Source: CAYJIL01 sp964370235
GTDB taxonomy: Bacteria; Bacteroidota; Bacteroidia; Bacteroidales; Rikenellaceae
Direction of reading: 5' to 3'
Assembly (NCBI GenBank): GCA_964370235.1
Contig: CAYJIL010000015.1
Span: 1-33,171, forward strand
DNA length: 33,171 nt
Shown here: positions 24,928-33,171 of the stretch, in pieces
How the letters are laid out: the number at the start of each line of letters is the position of its first letter
Position numbering within the stretch: position 1 is the stretch's first letter
Position numbers and translations under genes: made by a program
The notes under the pieces: model-generated
Told to the model about the DNA's origin: nothing
The model's input: only the letters and a program-made list of their open reading frames with translations
Databases searched by the model: none

Positions 24928-26439
24928 CTATTTTGCTTGCTGTTGTTTCTTTTTTGCAACTGCTGCTTTATGGTTTGCCTTTAGCTCGGCTGTTTTGTTA
25001 TTAACATGCTCATCACAAGCCTCTATGTTGTCTATGTTGTTCATTAGGTGAGTTGCCCAAGAGCCCGTTTGGTTCATCCACTCTAGCATTTTTGCCCGAT
25101 AGTTCTCTACTTTTTGTGCATACTTAGCATCATTTGCTAGATTGTTTAGAGCATCGGGGTCACGCTTTGCATCATATAACTCTTCTCGTGTTCGTGTCTT
25201 AAAAAAGTTGAGACGCTCAAGCACAGCTGGGTCGCTACCCTCATACTTGTTCATTGCTGCAAATGTGATACCTGCCCAAGAACAGTTTACAAATACTCTT
25301 TCGCCATTGCTCCAAGGCGAATAGATATATACAAAATCTTTGTCATGAATAGCAAACATAGGAAACGAGTTATTGCCCGATGTTTGGTAGAACTGAGTAA
25401 ACACTTGTGTGCGATCTTTTTGCTTTTTACCCTTTAGCACTGGCACAAAAGAGCACCCATCAATTTTGTCATTAAACTCAATATCACAAGCCTCTAGAAT
25501 GGTTGGCAAAAAGTCGATTCCCGAAATGTAGTGCTCGCTATCCACCGAATTGGGCTTAACGACTCCGGGCCATTTTACCACCCATGGTGTTTTATTTGAG
25601 TTCATATAGCAGTTTGTCTTTGCAAACGGAAAGTCCATTCCATTATCAGAAAGGAACATAACTATGGTATTATCGGCTATGCCCTCCTCCTGCAAAACTC
25701 GAAGAATCTCTCCTACCATATCGTCTAGTCGCCTCACCGAACTATAATACTGTGCAAGCTCGATGCGTGTTTGGGGAAGGTCGACAAGAAAGTCGGGCAC
25801 AACCATCTCTGAATCCTTAAACACATACGAAGCATCGGGGAATGTTTTGTTGGGAAACTGTCTTTTTTCGTTAGCACTACCATGAAATGGTGCGTGTGGG
25901 TCGTGGGAGTTTGCCATAAAATAGAATGGCTTGCCTTGCTTTTTTGACTCTTGAACAAACGATTTAAATGCATCGTAGTATAGCTTTGGGTCACGCCCTT
26001 GCCCCAAATCTTTTTGGTCTAGCTCCATATCCCATTTATAGGACTCAATTGGTGTAGCATGGGCATACTTGCCTGCAATACCTGTGCGATAGCCATTACT
26101 GCCAAGCACCGACATTATTGTCGAAATATCTTTGGTGGTGTGATTAAATCCCTCGACACCATTATTGTGGGAATACATACCCGTAGCCAAAACCGCACGT
26201 GATGGTTGACTAACGGCAATATTAACATAGGCATTATTGAATATCATACCCTGCGATGCCAACTTATCTAGGTTAGGAGATACGTTCTGAATTTCACACC
26301 CCATATAACCTACACTATTATAGTTTAGGTCATCGGCAGTTATCAATAACACATTTAGGGGTGCTTGTTGGGTGCTCTGGCAATAGGCTAGCGATGTAGC
26401 CAAAACTGAGAGTGCTCCTAGTACGATTTTTCTATCCAT
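24928..26439 (-). CDS. Ser-type S1 sulfatase, heparan-N-sulfatase (SGSH)-like
   Basis: The 503-residue exported protein has ITADDLNYNSVG with Asp36-Asp37, signature S-Q-P-S-R with Ser77, AGKYAHATP, ANSHDPHAPF and SDNGMDFPFAKTNCYMN. The HDPH and FPFAKTNCY segments and the shifted GKxxH recall the S1_8 group, which includes N-sulfoglucosamine sulfohydrolases; this is recognition from memory and sets it apart from the other five. The Lys/Gln/Ala-rich tail (about 480-503) looks disordered. The gene is first in the sulfatase series, 127 nt before GH92, and has its own putative operator and -7 box. It follows the regulator gene on the same strand by 178 nt. Confidence 0.88.
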   Translation of the reverse strand: MDRKIVLGALSVLATSLAYCQSTQQAPLNVLLITADDLNYNSVGYMGCEIQNVSPNLDKLASQGMIFNNAYVNIAVSQPSRAVLATGMYSHNNGVEGFNHTTKDISTIMSVLGSNGYRTGIAGKYAHATPIESYKWDMELDQKDLGQGRDPKLYYDAFKSFVQESKKQGKPFYFMANSHDPHAPFHGSANEKRQFPNKTFPDASYVFKDSEMVVPDFLVDLPQTRIELAQYYSSVRRLDDMVGEILRVLQEEGIADNTIVMFLSDNGMDFPFAKTNCYMNSNKTPWVVKWPGVVKPNSVDSEHYISGIDFLPTILEACDIEFNDKIDGCSFVPVLKGKKQKDRTQVFTQFYQTSGNNSFPMFAIHDKDFVYIYSPWSNGERVFVNCSWAGITFAAMNKYEGSDPAVLERLNFFKTRTREELYDAKRDPDALNNLANDAKYAQKVENYRAKMLEWMNQTGSWATHLMNNIDNIEACDEHVNNKTAELKANHKAAVAKKKQQQAK

Positions 26440-26492
26440 AAGTAAGTAATTTATTTGCGATACTCCACAATATTAATTGTAGTTAATAAGTG

Positions 26493-26530
26493 CAAAATTA
26501 CTTACAAAGGCTTACTTGGTGGGTTAATTT
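26493..26530 (-). promoter_or_regulatory. Promoter of first sulfatase gene with the same bipartite operator
   Basis: On the minus strand, AAATTAACCC (26530-26521), 7 nt, AAGCC (26513-26509), 8 nt, then TAATTTTG (26500-26493), an exact -7 box 53 nt before the start codon. The repeat halves are TTAACCC and GTAAGCC, 12 nt apart; a looser TTAATCG lies 11 nt further upstream. There is no -33 TTG. Motif text, internal spacing and distance to the -7 box nearly equal those before GH92. Confidence 0.5.
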
Positions 26531-26532
26531 GC

Positions 26533-26552
26533 GATTAATTTTTGAATTAATC
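26533..26552. repeat. 8-bp palindrome upstream of the sulfatase operator
   Basis: GATTAATT (26533-26540) and AATTAATC (26545-26552) are perfect inverted arms around TTTG. It abuts the operator-like motif at 26509-26530 and could extend the protein-binding region. It is too AT-rich and short to be a convincing terminator. Confidence 0.3.
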
Positions 26553-26573
26553 ACCTAATTATTATCATTTTAC

Positions 26574-26598
26574 TGCCTATAACTGTAATTTATAGGCA
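26574..26598 (-). terminator. Hairpin after the membrane regulator gene
   Basis: TGCCTATAA (26574-26582) pairs with TTATAGGCA (26590-26598), 9 bp with a 7-nt loop, 20 nt past the regulator stop codon. The following minus-strand sequence is AT-rich but lacks a clean T-run, so termination is plausible but not certain. Confidence 0.4.
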
Positions 26599-26617
26599 CG
26601 ATAAGATTTTATAATGG

Positions 26618-29404
26618 TTACTCAATCATTTGGTCAAACGAAATATTCTCGCCATAGGCATTGTTATATCGCAAGGCAAAGTGATAGAATTTTATCTTGG
26701 CCTTGGCCTGGTCGCCTAGCTTGACAAGCGAGTTTATTTCGATTTTGGCAACGTCTATATTCAAAGGGTCATAATCCAAAAGCACCTGCGACAATTTATA
26801 CGAAGCCTGATAGGACTTTGCATTATAGTTGTGTTGCAAGATTGGATATAGATCTTTTATTATCTGCTCTTCGATATCGGATTTAAAAGTATCTAGCCAT
26901 GGGTATTCTTGTGTGTGTAGCAAACGACCACGGCTTATTATGTCAATGTATGGACTAAGCTGCGAAAGCTGCACTTTTGAAATATCGGCTGGTATGATAT
27001 TGTTGTTTTTTAACTCTAAATAGTCACAGTAGCACAAAGCAGAGTCTATCTCGACAAACCACTTGTTGTCGTTATACACCAAAGCTATGCCGTCAATTTC
27101 GGCAAGAATGTTTCGTAGCCCTTTTATGGTTACACCTCTAATGTTCTTGGCTTTGTTTGGCTCTTTATCGGGCCACACTAGCATAGAAAGCTCGCTAGAG
27201 GTAATACCCTTGTAGGTTTGCCTATGTGTATATAGCAACACCGACAAAAATAGCTGTCGAATTTTTGAGCTAAACATATAGCTTATATCTCTACCATTAC
27301 GATCGATGGCCGTAAACTCTCCAATTAGGTAAATCGAGTTTGCGATGGCGTTGTTTTGGCTATGCTTTATAGGCTGAGCTGTGTCAATATCTTCTTGTGG
27401 CTCATCCAGCATCACAGTAGGCTCTACGCTAGTAGCAGGGCTAGGCACTTGGGGTGCTTGCTCTATGGTACTTGGGTGGGCTATATGGTTTTCTTGCACA
27501 AGCTCGCTTTGGGGGGCTGTAATTTGCTCTTTATCTGCCAAACACTCCTCTACTGCTGGCTCTGTTGCTGCTGGCTCTGCCATTAGCTCTGGGGCAATCT
27601 CTTGGTTATCATGCACTGCCACAATACCTCTTTGCTTTACTCTACGCCTATGCACAACAACTACACATAGCACTACTGCCACGCCTACAACTAGCAAAGC
27701 AATAGGGCTATTGCTATCATTATGCACTACTTGGGTGGTGCTTTGGGTAATAATATTGTCGGTTACCGGAGGGAAATTGAGCTTATATAGCTTAATAACT
27801 ATACTATCTTGGTCGATATACTCCTGCACAGCACACACAAGATGTTTTGTTGCTTGGTCATTAAACAGGCTTATTCTTGTCTGTATTTTTTGTGAGAAGA
27901 ATGGTATCTTATCGGCAGCAGCACTTACATCGCCCGTTTTGTAGTTAAACTTATAAAGAGCCAAGTCTGTCGAAGTCTCATACTGCTTATAACACATGGT
28001 ATAAAAACAGCTATTGCCTTCGTCCATTATAATATCACGACAAGGAACAATGTTTTGGCTTTCTAAATCAAACTCATACAGTAGCTCTACCTGCTGTTTA
28101 TCGATATTGATTCGGTATAAATCGTAGTAAAATTTGCGAGAATCAAACAGCTGACCAGACTCATTACCATATCCACCATAAATATATGCCACATTAGCAG
28201 TATCGCTCATAGAGCTTGCCACCGAGGAGTAGTATCTAGGCAAAATAGTATCGCCACTAAAGCGCACTTGGTTCCATGTTTGCTCTTGTGGTTGGTAACA
28301 ATAAAATTTATTTGAGTAACGTGAGTAGCCAAAGCCACCAAACTGATATATCTTACTAAAGTCGGAGTTGGCAAACACCGAACTATGGTGAAGGCGATTC
28401 TGAACAATATTAGTTTTGATTTTTGTGAGCGTATTATCAATGTAGTTATAAAGCGCTACCGAGTTATCTCTCTCAGACTCTTTTATTGTGTTATTAAATA
28501 TTAACACATCACCCGTAGTAGGATTTACTATGTTATCGCCACCTCCGTGCTCATAAAACAAGAACGCATCATCGAAATTATGCTCTTGCTGCGAGATTAA
28601 AGAGGTGTTTAAATCATAAATCCAACTATTTTGTGGCGAATAAACAACAATTTTTGATAGCTCTTTATCCTGAAAAATAGCTGTTTGGTCATTACAATCT
28701 ATTTGGGCAACTAACTCCCAGTTACAGTGCTTTGAGTATAGCCAAATGGGGTTATAGGCAATACCAAAAACATTTTTGTGTGAATCATACACCCTGTCGC
28801 CTTGGGCATTATCTAGGGGGAAGAATATTGGCTCGTTGCCATCGCTACTATACCCCAAATTTACTATTGCAAAGCGAATGAAATTGGCATAATGGCTAAA
28901 ACTACCAAAATAGTAGTTACAAGTAGCACTGGTGTTAACGCTCCCAAAACGCACCTCTTGGTGGGTGTCGCCTACTTGCAAGCTAGCTAATCCGTTGCTT
29001 GGGTATATTTTAAGGGTTACATGGTGCCACTTGTGTGCCCTGCACTCTTTAATGTCGATAGGTAGTTGCAGCTTAGCCTGAGCAAAGGTTAAATTGAGGT
29101 TAAGTATTAGGTCTGTTCTCTCTTTATTGGGCGAGGCAAACAGACTAAACAGCTCATTTTTGTTGTTGTTACAGCTAAGCAGGTGCCCAATACGATTATT
29201 ATCAAAGAAAGATATATCAAAGCTAATTACCAAAGAATCGTTACTCCATGTTTGGCTCTGCTCAAACATTTGGTACGATGTCCTTTTGCCGTCATCGGTA
29301 TCAAACTTTAGCCCTCCTACTATGGAGCTAGCACCTTGCGTAAAGCCGATATTAATAGCAAATATTAATAGTATTATTATATTGAATATTATCTTTATGC
29401 TCAT
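26618..29404 (-). CDS. Membrane-spanning SARP/BTAD-like regulator with LamG/kelch-like sensor
   Basis: This 928-residue protein joins an exported sensor to a cytoplasmic DNA-binding part. A signal peptide (1-24) precedes a LamG/concanavalin-like beta-sandwich (about 30-215). Kelch/propeller-like repeats follow, including YQFGGFGYSRYSNKFYCY (353-370) and AYIYGGYGNESG (406-417). One TM helix lies at about 567-585, followed by HRRRVKQR, so the C-terminus should be cytoplasmic. An acidic Pro/Ala/Glu linker (about 600-685) leads to a winged helix (about 689-800) with LSMLVWPDKEPNKAKNIRGV, the pattern of SARP/BTAD-type regulators. A helical-repeat BTAD-like region (about 805-925) ends it. It has no kinase or receiver domain. 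It lies directly upstream of the sulfatase/GH92 genes and is the best candidate to control them. Domain names come from motif recognition, not a search. Confidence 0.75.
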   Translation of the reverse strand: MSIKIIFNIIILLIFAINIGFTQGASSIVGGLKFDTDDGKRTSYQMFEQSQTWSNDSLVISFDISFFDNNRIGHLLSCNNNKNELFSLFASPNKERTDLILNLNLTFAQAKLQLPIDIKECRAHKWHHVTLKIYPSNGLASLQVGDTHQEVRFGSVNTSATCNYYFGSFSHYANFIRFAIVNLGYSSDGNEPIFFPLDNAQGDRVYDSHKNVFGIAYNPIWLYSKHCNWELVAQIDCNDQTAIFQDKELSKIVVYSPQNSWIYDLNTSLISQQEHNFDDAFLFYEHGGGDNIVNPTTGDVLIFNNTIKESERDNSVALYNYIDNTLTKIKTNIVQNRLHHSSVFANSDFSKIYQFGGFGYSRYSNKFYCYQPQEQTWNQVRFSGDTILPRYYSSVASSMSDTANVAYIYGGYGNESGQLFDSRKFYYDLYRINIDKQQVELLYEFDLESQNIVPCRDIIMDEGNSCFYTMCYKQYETSTDLALYKFNYKTGDVSAAADKIPFFSQKIQTRISLFNDQATKHLVCAVQEYIDQDSIVIKLYKLNFPPVTDNIITQSTTQVVHNDSNSPIALLVVGVAVVLCVVVVHRRRVKQRGIVAVHDNQEIAPELMAEPAATEPAVEECLADKEQITAPQSELVQENHIAHPSTIEQAPQVPSPATSVEPTVMLDEPQEDIDTAQPIKHSQNNAIANSIYLIGEFTAIDRNGRDISYMFSSKIRQLFLSVLLYTHRQTYKGITSSELSMLVWPDKEPNKAKNIRGVTIKGLRNILAEIDGIALVYNDNKWFVEIDSALCYCDYLELKNNNIIPADISKVQLSQLSPYIDIISRGRLLHTQEYPWLDTFKSDIEEQIIKDLYPILQHNYNAKSYQASYKLSQVLLDYDPLNIDVAKIEINSLVKLGDQAKAKIKFYHFALRYNNAYGENISFDQMIE

Positions 29405-29774
29405 TATTACTCACATTATTAACTGGATTATGTGACTCTTTTACACAAAGAGAGATACCACAAATGTAGTATCAAATCCAATTACTGTGTTGCTTTCTCA
29501 CTCTACGGGGCATATCGAACCACCAATATGCCATAGATTTTGAGTTGATTAAGCCCAAAACAACACTAAATCCCTATACTTAACCTACACTACTCCGCTA
29601 CCAAATTAACGACCAAGGCAAATTAAACGTTACAAATATAGCATTTTTAGAGCACAAAAGAAAGAAGTTGTAATAACAAATTACAAATTACGTTCATATA
29701 TTAACGCTACATAAGGGTGCCACAAACGATTAAGCAAGGCTAAATACCGCCACTACCTAATTATCGATTATCGA
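29405..29774. other. Intergenic region between TonB receptor and regulator genes
   Basis: No gene is apparent in these 370 nt. On the minus strand there are two exact TAnnTTTG boxes: TACATTTG (29468-29461), 57 nt before the regulator start, and TATATTTG (29640-29633), much farther away. Neither has a correctly spaced TTG. No convincing hairpin follows the TonB receptor stop codon, so read-through from the receptor into the regulator is possible. Confidence 0.4.
29461..29468 (-). promoter_or_regulatory. Candidate -7 box of the membrane regulator gene
   Basis: Minus-strand TACATTTG matches TAnnTTTG exactly and would give a leader of about 50 nt before the regulator ATG at 29404. No -33 TTG is present at the expected spacing. 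Confidence 0.3.
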
Positions 29775-32066
29775 CTAAAACTTGCGAGTATAAGAGAACG
29801 ATGGCATAAATGAAATGAGCTGAAATGCTTTGTACTGCTGGTGTGTTTGGTTATAATAAACGATATATGGATTGCGGTGAGCCGTTGCATTAAGTAAAGA
29901 TATTTGCCATATACGTGAACCATTCCTCAGTTTTTTCTCCATTGCATAGTTTAAATCCATTCTAAAGAAATTTGTTAAACGTGCATTGGTATACGCTGGA
30001 TAATTCACCAAATCTTCAAACCAATTATCGAGTGCCCCCTCCATTGGGTATTTCTCGTTCGAAAGAAAGTAAGGTAATCCGCTTTTATAGTTTACATTCA
30101 CAGATAGTGTGTGAATTTTATCCTCTTTTATTAATGTTTGGAATGATGCTAAAAGATTAAAATCATGGGGGGTGTCATAAATAAAATCGATAGTTCTACC
30201 ATCGGTGTCGTATGATGAATTAGAGTACGTATATGATGCCATAACATTAAAACGATTCAGCGAATACTGCCCCAAAATTTCGGCACCATAGGCGTTGCCC
30301 GTAGCTAGTCGATAGCCTCCGTTATCAAGCAAAAAATCACTAGCGTTATAAACTATCGAGATATTTTGGCTCTTTTTGTAGTAAACTTCGGCTTGCACAT
30401 CTATACCCGAGCTAAACCCATGCTTATAACCTGCCGATAACTGACTGCTGGTGGGTAACTCGTTTTTGTTCTGAAAGGGAATCCAGTAGTCTATTGGGAG
30501 CGTCATCATTTGCTGATTAATAGAGAACAAAGGTTGTGTGTTTTGCACATAACTAACCCAAAAAGAGCTTTGATCTTTATAATAGGTTAAAGCTACTCGT
30601 GGTTCTACTACTACCTTGCTCTCGTTGTTATTGTTATACACCGAGAGACGACCACCAACATTAAAGACAAAGTCGTTTATGCTAAATTTATTCTCAATAA
30701 AAAGATTACCACTATATAGCTCTCTTGTGCCATATTCAATTGATTTTTCTTGGTTAAATCGATATGAATAAATATCTTGTGGGACAAAATGTTGGTAGGC
30801 AAAATTTACACCATAAGCTAGGTTATACCAACTATTTATATTGTGGTTCATATTTGCTTTTAGGCCCAATTCATTCATATTGGAGCCTATTTCAAAATTG
30901 TCGATATTGCCATCGGTATCATCATACTTTGACGAATTACTGTTAGAGAGGTGTGAATAATAGCTAGTTAAGTTAAAAAAGCTCTTACTCGACACTTTGG
31001 TGCTTAGCCTAAGCGAACCCGCTATATTCCCCCAACTAAGCCCCGATTTGGTGTGCGAAATTAGGTCTTCGCCACTATCGCCAATGCTCTTTTGGTTCGA
31101 AACAAACTTTAGTGCATCATTTCCAGTATAAAAACTACCATAAATAGTGCTCTTTTTGCTAACATCATAGCTAATTTTGGCAGTTACATCATAAAAGCCA
31201 ATTAGCGGATAAAAAGAGTCCTCTTTAGACATAAATAACGAAGCGCTCCCTAGAAATAGGTTTGGTGTAAAGTAGCGCCCACCTACCAAATATGAACCCT
31301 TACCTTGGTTTATAGGGCCCTCGACAAGAGCCGAAATAGTTGTAGTACCCAGTTGTATCGACTGGTTATGCTCATTGCGGTTGCCTTGGCGAATATTCAT
31401 AGCCGCAACACCTGATAGTCGACCACCATATTGTGGTGGTACATAGCCTTTATATAGGTCGGCAGATTTTATGTAATCACCACTAAAAACAGACACAAAC
31501 CCAAAGGCATGAGCAGAATTATAGATGGGTATATCGTCCATTAGAATTAGTGTTTGATCGGTACTTCCTCCACGCAAGTTCATACCCGAAGAGCCCTCTC
31601 TACCGGGATTTACTCCGGGTAGTAGCTGAAAATATTTAAAAATATCTTTCTCGCCCATAAACGAGGGGATAAATTTTAGTTGCTGTGAATTTACCGACAC
31701 TACGCCTAGGTCTTTAACTTTGGTAAATTTTTCGCCCTCGCCCTTAACCACAACCTCGTCAACAGACAGCATCGAGGGAGCAAGCAAAACATTTAGCTCT
31801 TGGCTAGATACTATGCTATACTCACGTGAGGCGTACCCAATGTGAGAGAACCAAATATTGGCAAGCGAATCGGTAACGGTAACAGAAAAGAACCCATAAT
31901 CATTTGTTACCGAGCCATACATATTATCATCGGCAACCACCACTCCCACCAAAGGTTCCAACGAGAGAGAATCCCTTACAAAGCCCGAGATTGTTATTTC
32001 TGTTTGTGCATAACACAAGGTATTAAACAGCACAAACAACAATAGTATAGTAGTTTTAATCTTCAT
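29775..32066 (-). CDS. TonB-dependent receptor with carboxypeptidase-like regulatory domain
   Basis: The 763-residue outer-membrane receptor starts with a signal peptide (to about 20). A carboxypeptidase-regulatory-like beta domain follows (about 22-97, ISGFVRDSLSLEPLVGV), then a TonB-box-like DEVVVKGEG (103-111) and a plug (about 118-225, with GMNLRGGSTDQTLILMDDIP and YGGRLSGVAAMNIRQGN). The barrel runs to a C-terminal Phe. It is much shorter than SusC and lacks SusC-type signatures; this class usually pairs with a DUF4249 lipoprotein rather than SusD. The upstream DUF4249 gene overlaps it by 11 nt, so the two are translationally linked. The ligand is unknown and need not be a glycan. Confidence 0.9.
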   Translation of the reverse strand: MKIKTTILLLFVLFNTLCYAQTEITISGFVRDSLSLEPLVGVVVADDNMYGSVTNDYGFFSVTVTDSLANIWFSHIGYASREYSIVSSQELNVLLAPSMLSVDEVVVKGEGEKFTKVKDLGVVSVNSQQLKFIPSFMGEKDIFKYFQLLPGVNPGREGSSGMNLRGGSTDQTLILMDDIPIYNSAHAFGFVSVFSGDYIKSADLYKGYVPPQYGGRLSGVAAMNIRQGNRNEHNQSIQLGTTTISALVEGPINQGKGSYLVGGRYFTPNLFLGSASLFMSKEDSFYPLIGFYDVTAKISYDVSKKSTIYGSFYTGNDALKFVSNQKSIGDSGEDLISHTKSGLSWGNIAGSLRLSTKVSSKSFFNLTSYYSHLSNSNSSKYDDTDGNIDNFEIGSNMNELGLKANMNHNINSWYNLAYGVNFAYQHFVPQDIYSYRFNQEKSIEYGTRELYSGNLFIENKFSINDFVFNVGGRLSVYNNNNESKVVVEPRVALTYYKDQSSFWVSYVQNTQPLFSINQQMMTLPIDYWIPFQNKNELPTSSQLSAGYKHGFSSGIDVQAEVYYKKSQNISIVYNASDFLLDNGGYRLATGNAYGAEILGQYSLNRFNVMASYTYSNSSYDTDGRTIDFIYDTPHDFNLLASFQTLIKEDKIHTLSVNVNYKSGLPYFLSNEKYPMEGALDNWFEDLVNYPAYTNARLTNFFRMDLNYAMEKKLRNGSRIWQISLLNATAHRNPYIVYYNQTHQQYKAFQLISFMPSFSYTRKF

Positions 32067-33033
32067 TGTTCTCTATCTTAAGTTTAAATGTTGAGGATGA
32101 GTAGCCAGCAAATATCCCTACTCCATTTTCTATGTTTGAGTGGATGGGATATATTTGGTTGAATATTTGTACACCTCCTGCTAACTGAATTTGTTGATAT
32201 GCCGATTTATAGTACATATCATACTCATCGGAGGGAGCTATTGTCTCTATCATAATGTGTGTTACTTTATCTTCTTGGGGATCATACACTGGGTATCCCC
32301 AATCATCATACCCAATTATGGTATCGCTCCATCGTGACCCAAAATTACTAACCGAGAAAGAGAGAGGCATTGCCAAATCTACATTTTGGTAAGGTATGCG
32401 AATATAGTATTCGTAGTTTATGTTGCTACCTTTATCTAGAGCGTGATAGTTATCAAACACAGTATTGAACTGATCGCAAAAAAGATTGGTTGCATAAAGG
32501 TTGCTCGAAATTTCGGGCTCACCTTTTTCATACAAACCCAGCGCACGAATCATAATCGAGCGTGTTTGCTGAGCTAAATCGATGCTTGCTATATTAAAAA
32601 AACGATATGAATTATAATAAATATCGAGATTACCACCACTTTGTGTGTACTCAATATCAACTGTGGGGCTAAGTGGTATTGAGGTTTGAGCATTCACTCT
32701 ACCATATTGTGGGACATCTATTTCGATTCGATATTGTGCCCCCTCTCTAGGCTTAATATCGGTTACTAGTTTTCCGCCTGTGCAATCGCCCTCAAAGATA
32801 ATTTGATTATCCTCATACAAAGCCACGTAGCTGTTCTCTACCACTTTGTACTCGTTTTCATCGCTTATGCTTTGTGTCCAAAATAGCGATGCTTTAATCG
32901 TGCTATCGGGGGTAAGAATTGAGTTTACAACAACTTGGGGACTAAAATCATTATCAAAGCCTGCATCATAATCATATTCACAAGAGAATAGTGATATGGC
33001 AGCAATAAAGAGAACTATTCGTTTTATTATCAT
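32056..33033 (-). CDS. DUF4249-family lipoprotein
   Basis: The 325-residue protein has a short lipoprotein signal with Cys18 (SLFSC) and an aspartate-rich start to the mature chain. The N-terminal half has the DUF4249 pattern: VVVNSILTPDSTIKASLFW (34-52), then SYVALYEDNQIIFEG and an AQYRIEIDVPQYG beta-strand segment. DUF4249 proteins are Bacteroidota-specific lipoproteins encoded beside TonB-dependent receptors and are thought to act as partners, as SusD does for SusC, though function is not settled. The 3' end overlaps the receptor start by 11 nt. It is the first gene of this operon within the window; no exact -7 box was found upstream. Confidence 0.85.
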   Translation of the reverse strand: MIIKRIVLFIAAISLFSCEYDYDAGFDNDFSPQVVVNSILTPDSTIKASLFWTQSISDENEYKVVENSYVALYEDNQIIFEGDCTGGKLVTDIKPREGAQYRIEIDVPQYGRVNAQTSIPLSPTVDIEYTQSGGNLDIYYNSYRFFNIASIDLAQQTRSIMIRALGLYEKGEPEISSNLYATNLFCDQFNTVFDNYHALDKGSNINYEYYIRIPYQNVDLAMPLSFSVSNFGSRWSDTIIGYDDWGYPVYDPQEDKVTHIMIETIAPSDEYDMYYKSAYQQIQLAGGVQIFNQIYPIHSNIENGVGIFAGYSSSTFKLKIENNED

Positions 33034-33171
33034 TATATCTCGATTTTTATCGGGGTTTATGTCTAGTAGCTATTTTCTAAATATTTTGGCAATATAGTAT
33101 GCCTAAATATATTGATGGTGGTAAGTGGGTTTAAGTGTTAACATAAGAGGATGTAGTTTTATTGTTTACTA
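33034..33171. other. Right-edge upstream region of the DUF4249 gene
   Basis: This 138-nt AT-rich stretch has no ORF. On the minus strand the closest promoter-like text is TATATTTA, one mismatch from TAnnTTTG, without a spaced TTG. A TTAAACCC-like string is present, but it does not match the operator motif found before the sulfatase and GH92 genes. Confidence 0.3.

Noticed and set aside
27381..27944. 187-residue plus-strand open frame opposite the regulator gene
   Set aside because: It is antisense to the Pro/Ala/Glu linker and TM region of a clear gene; its Ser/Thr-rich low-complexity product is a shadow.
29633..29640. Second exact TAnnTTTG box upstream of the regulator gene
   Set aside because: It lies 229 nt from the start codon with no spaced TTG; the nearer box is more plausible.
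33034..33171. TTAAACCC-like string upstream of DUF4249 as a third operator copy
   Set aside because: It has an extra A in the first half, no AAGCC at the right spacing, and no exact -7 box.

Overview
The window comes from an AT-rich member of the Bacteroidota, probably Bacteroidales. It carries SusC/SusD-type outer-membrane glycan uptake genes, a DUF4249 lipoprotein paired with a TonB-dependent receptor, Ser-type sulfatases, SPII lipoproteins, and promoter-like elements of the Bacteroidota type (TAnnTTTG, sometimes with an upstream TTG) instead of classical -35/-10 boxes. No rRNA, tRNA, CRISPR array or transposase gene was seen.

Left half, plus strand (388-13494): a starch/alpha-glucan utilisation locus. 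It begins with a beta-phosphoglucomutase-like HAD protein that has lost most catalytic residues. It continues with SusC, SusD, a SusE-like glycan-binding lipoprotein, a SusB-type GH97 alpha-glucosidase and a GH13 lipoprotein amylase, and closes with a strong terminator. Three covarying stem-loops sit between susE and the GH97 gene, and a fourth hairpin sits between GH97 and GH13. A LytS-like sensor kinase and LytTR response regulator follow as a two-gene operon.

Right half, minus strand (33033-13552), converging on the first block near 13.5 kb. From right to left it holds: a DUF4249 lipoprotein overlapping a TonB-dependent receptor; a large membrane-spanning regulator (LamG-like and kelch-like periplasmic part, one TM helix, cytoplasmic SARP/BTAD-type winged helix plus helical repeats); a heparan-N-sulfatase-like sulfatase; a GH92 alpha-mannosidase; five more S1 sulfatases; a very strong terminator; and an endonuclease/exonuclease/phosphatase-fold lipoprotein. 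The GH92-sulfatase set looks like a unit for desulfating and trimming a sulfated, mannose-containing glycan. One of its sulfatases is altered at two active-site positions.

Most notable: (1) the same bipartite direct-repeat motif, with the same internal spacing, sits 8-9 nt upstream of a -7-like box before both the first sulfatase gene and the GH92 gene. Neither promoter has a -33 element. This arrangement suits a SARP-like activator, and such a regulator is encoded next door. (2) The triple stem-loop array has complementary stem changes and a nearly constant 8-nt loop. (3) The phosphoglucomutase-like protein appears to be a pseudoenzyme. (4) A roughly 170-bp inverted-repeat element with internal hairpins lies between two sulfatase genes.
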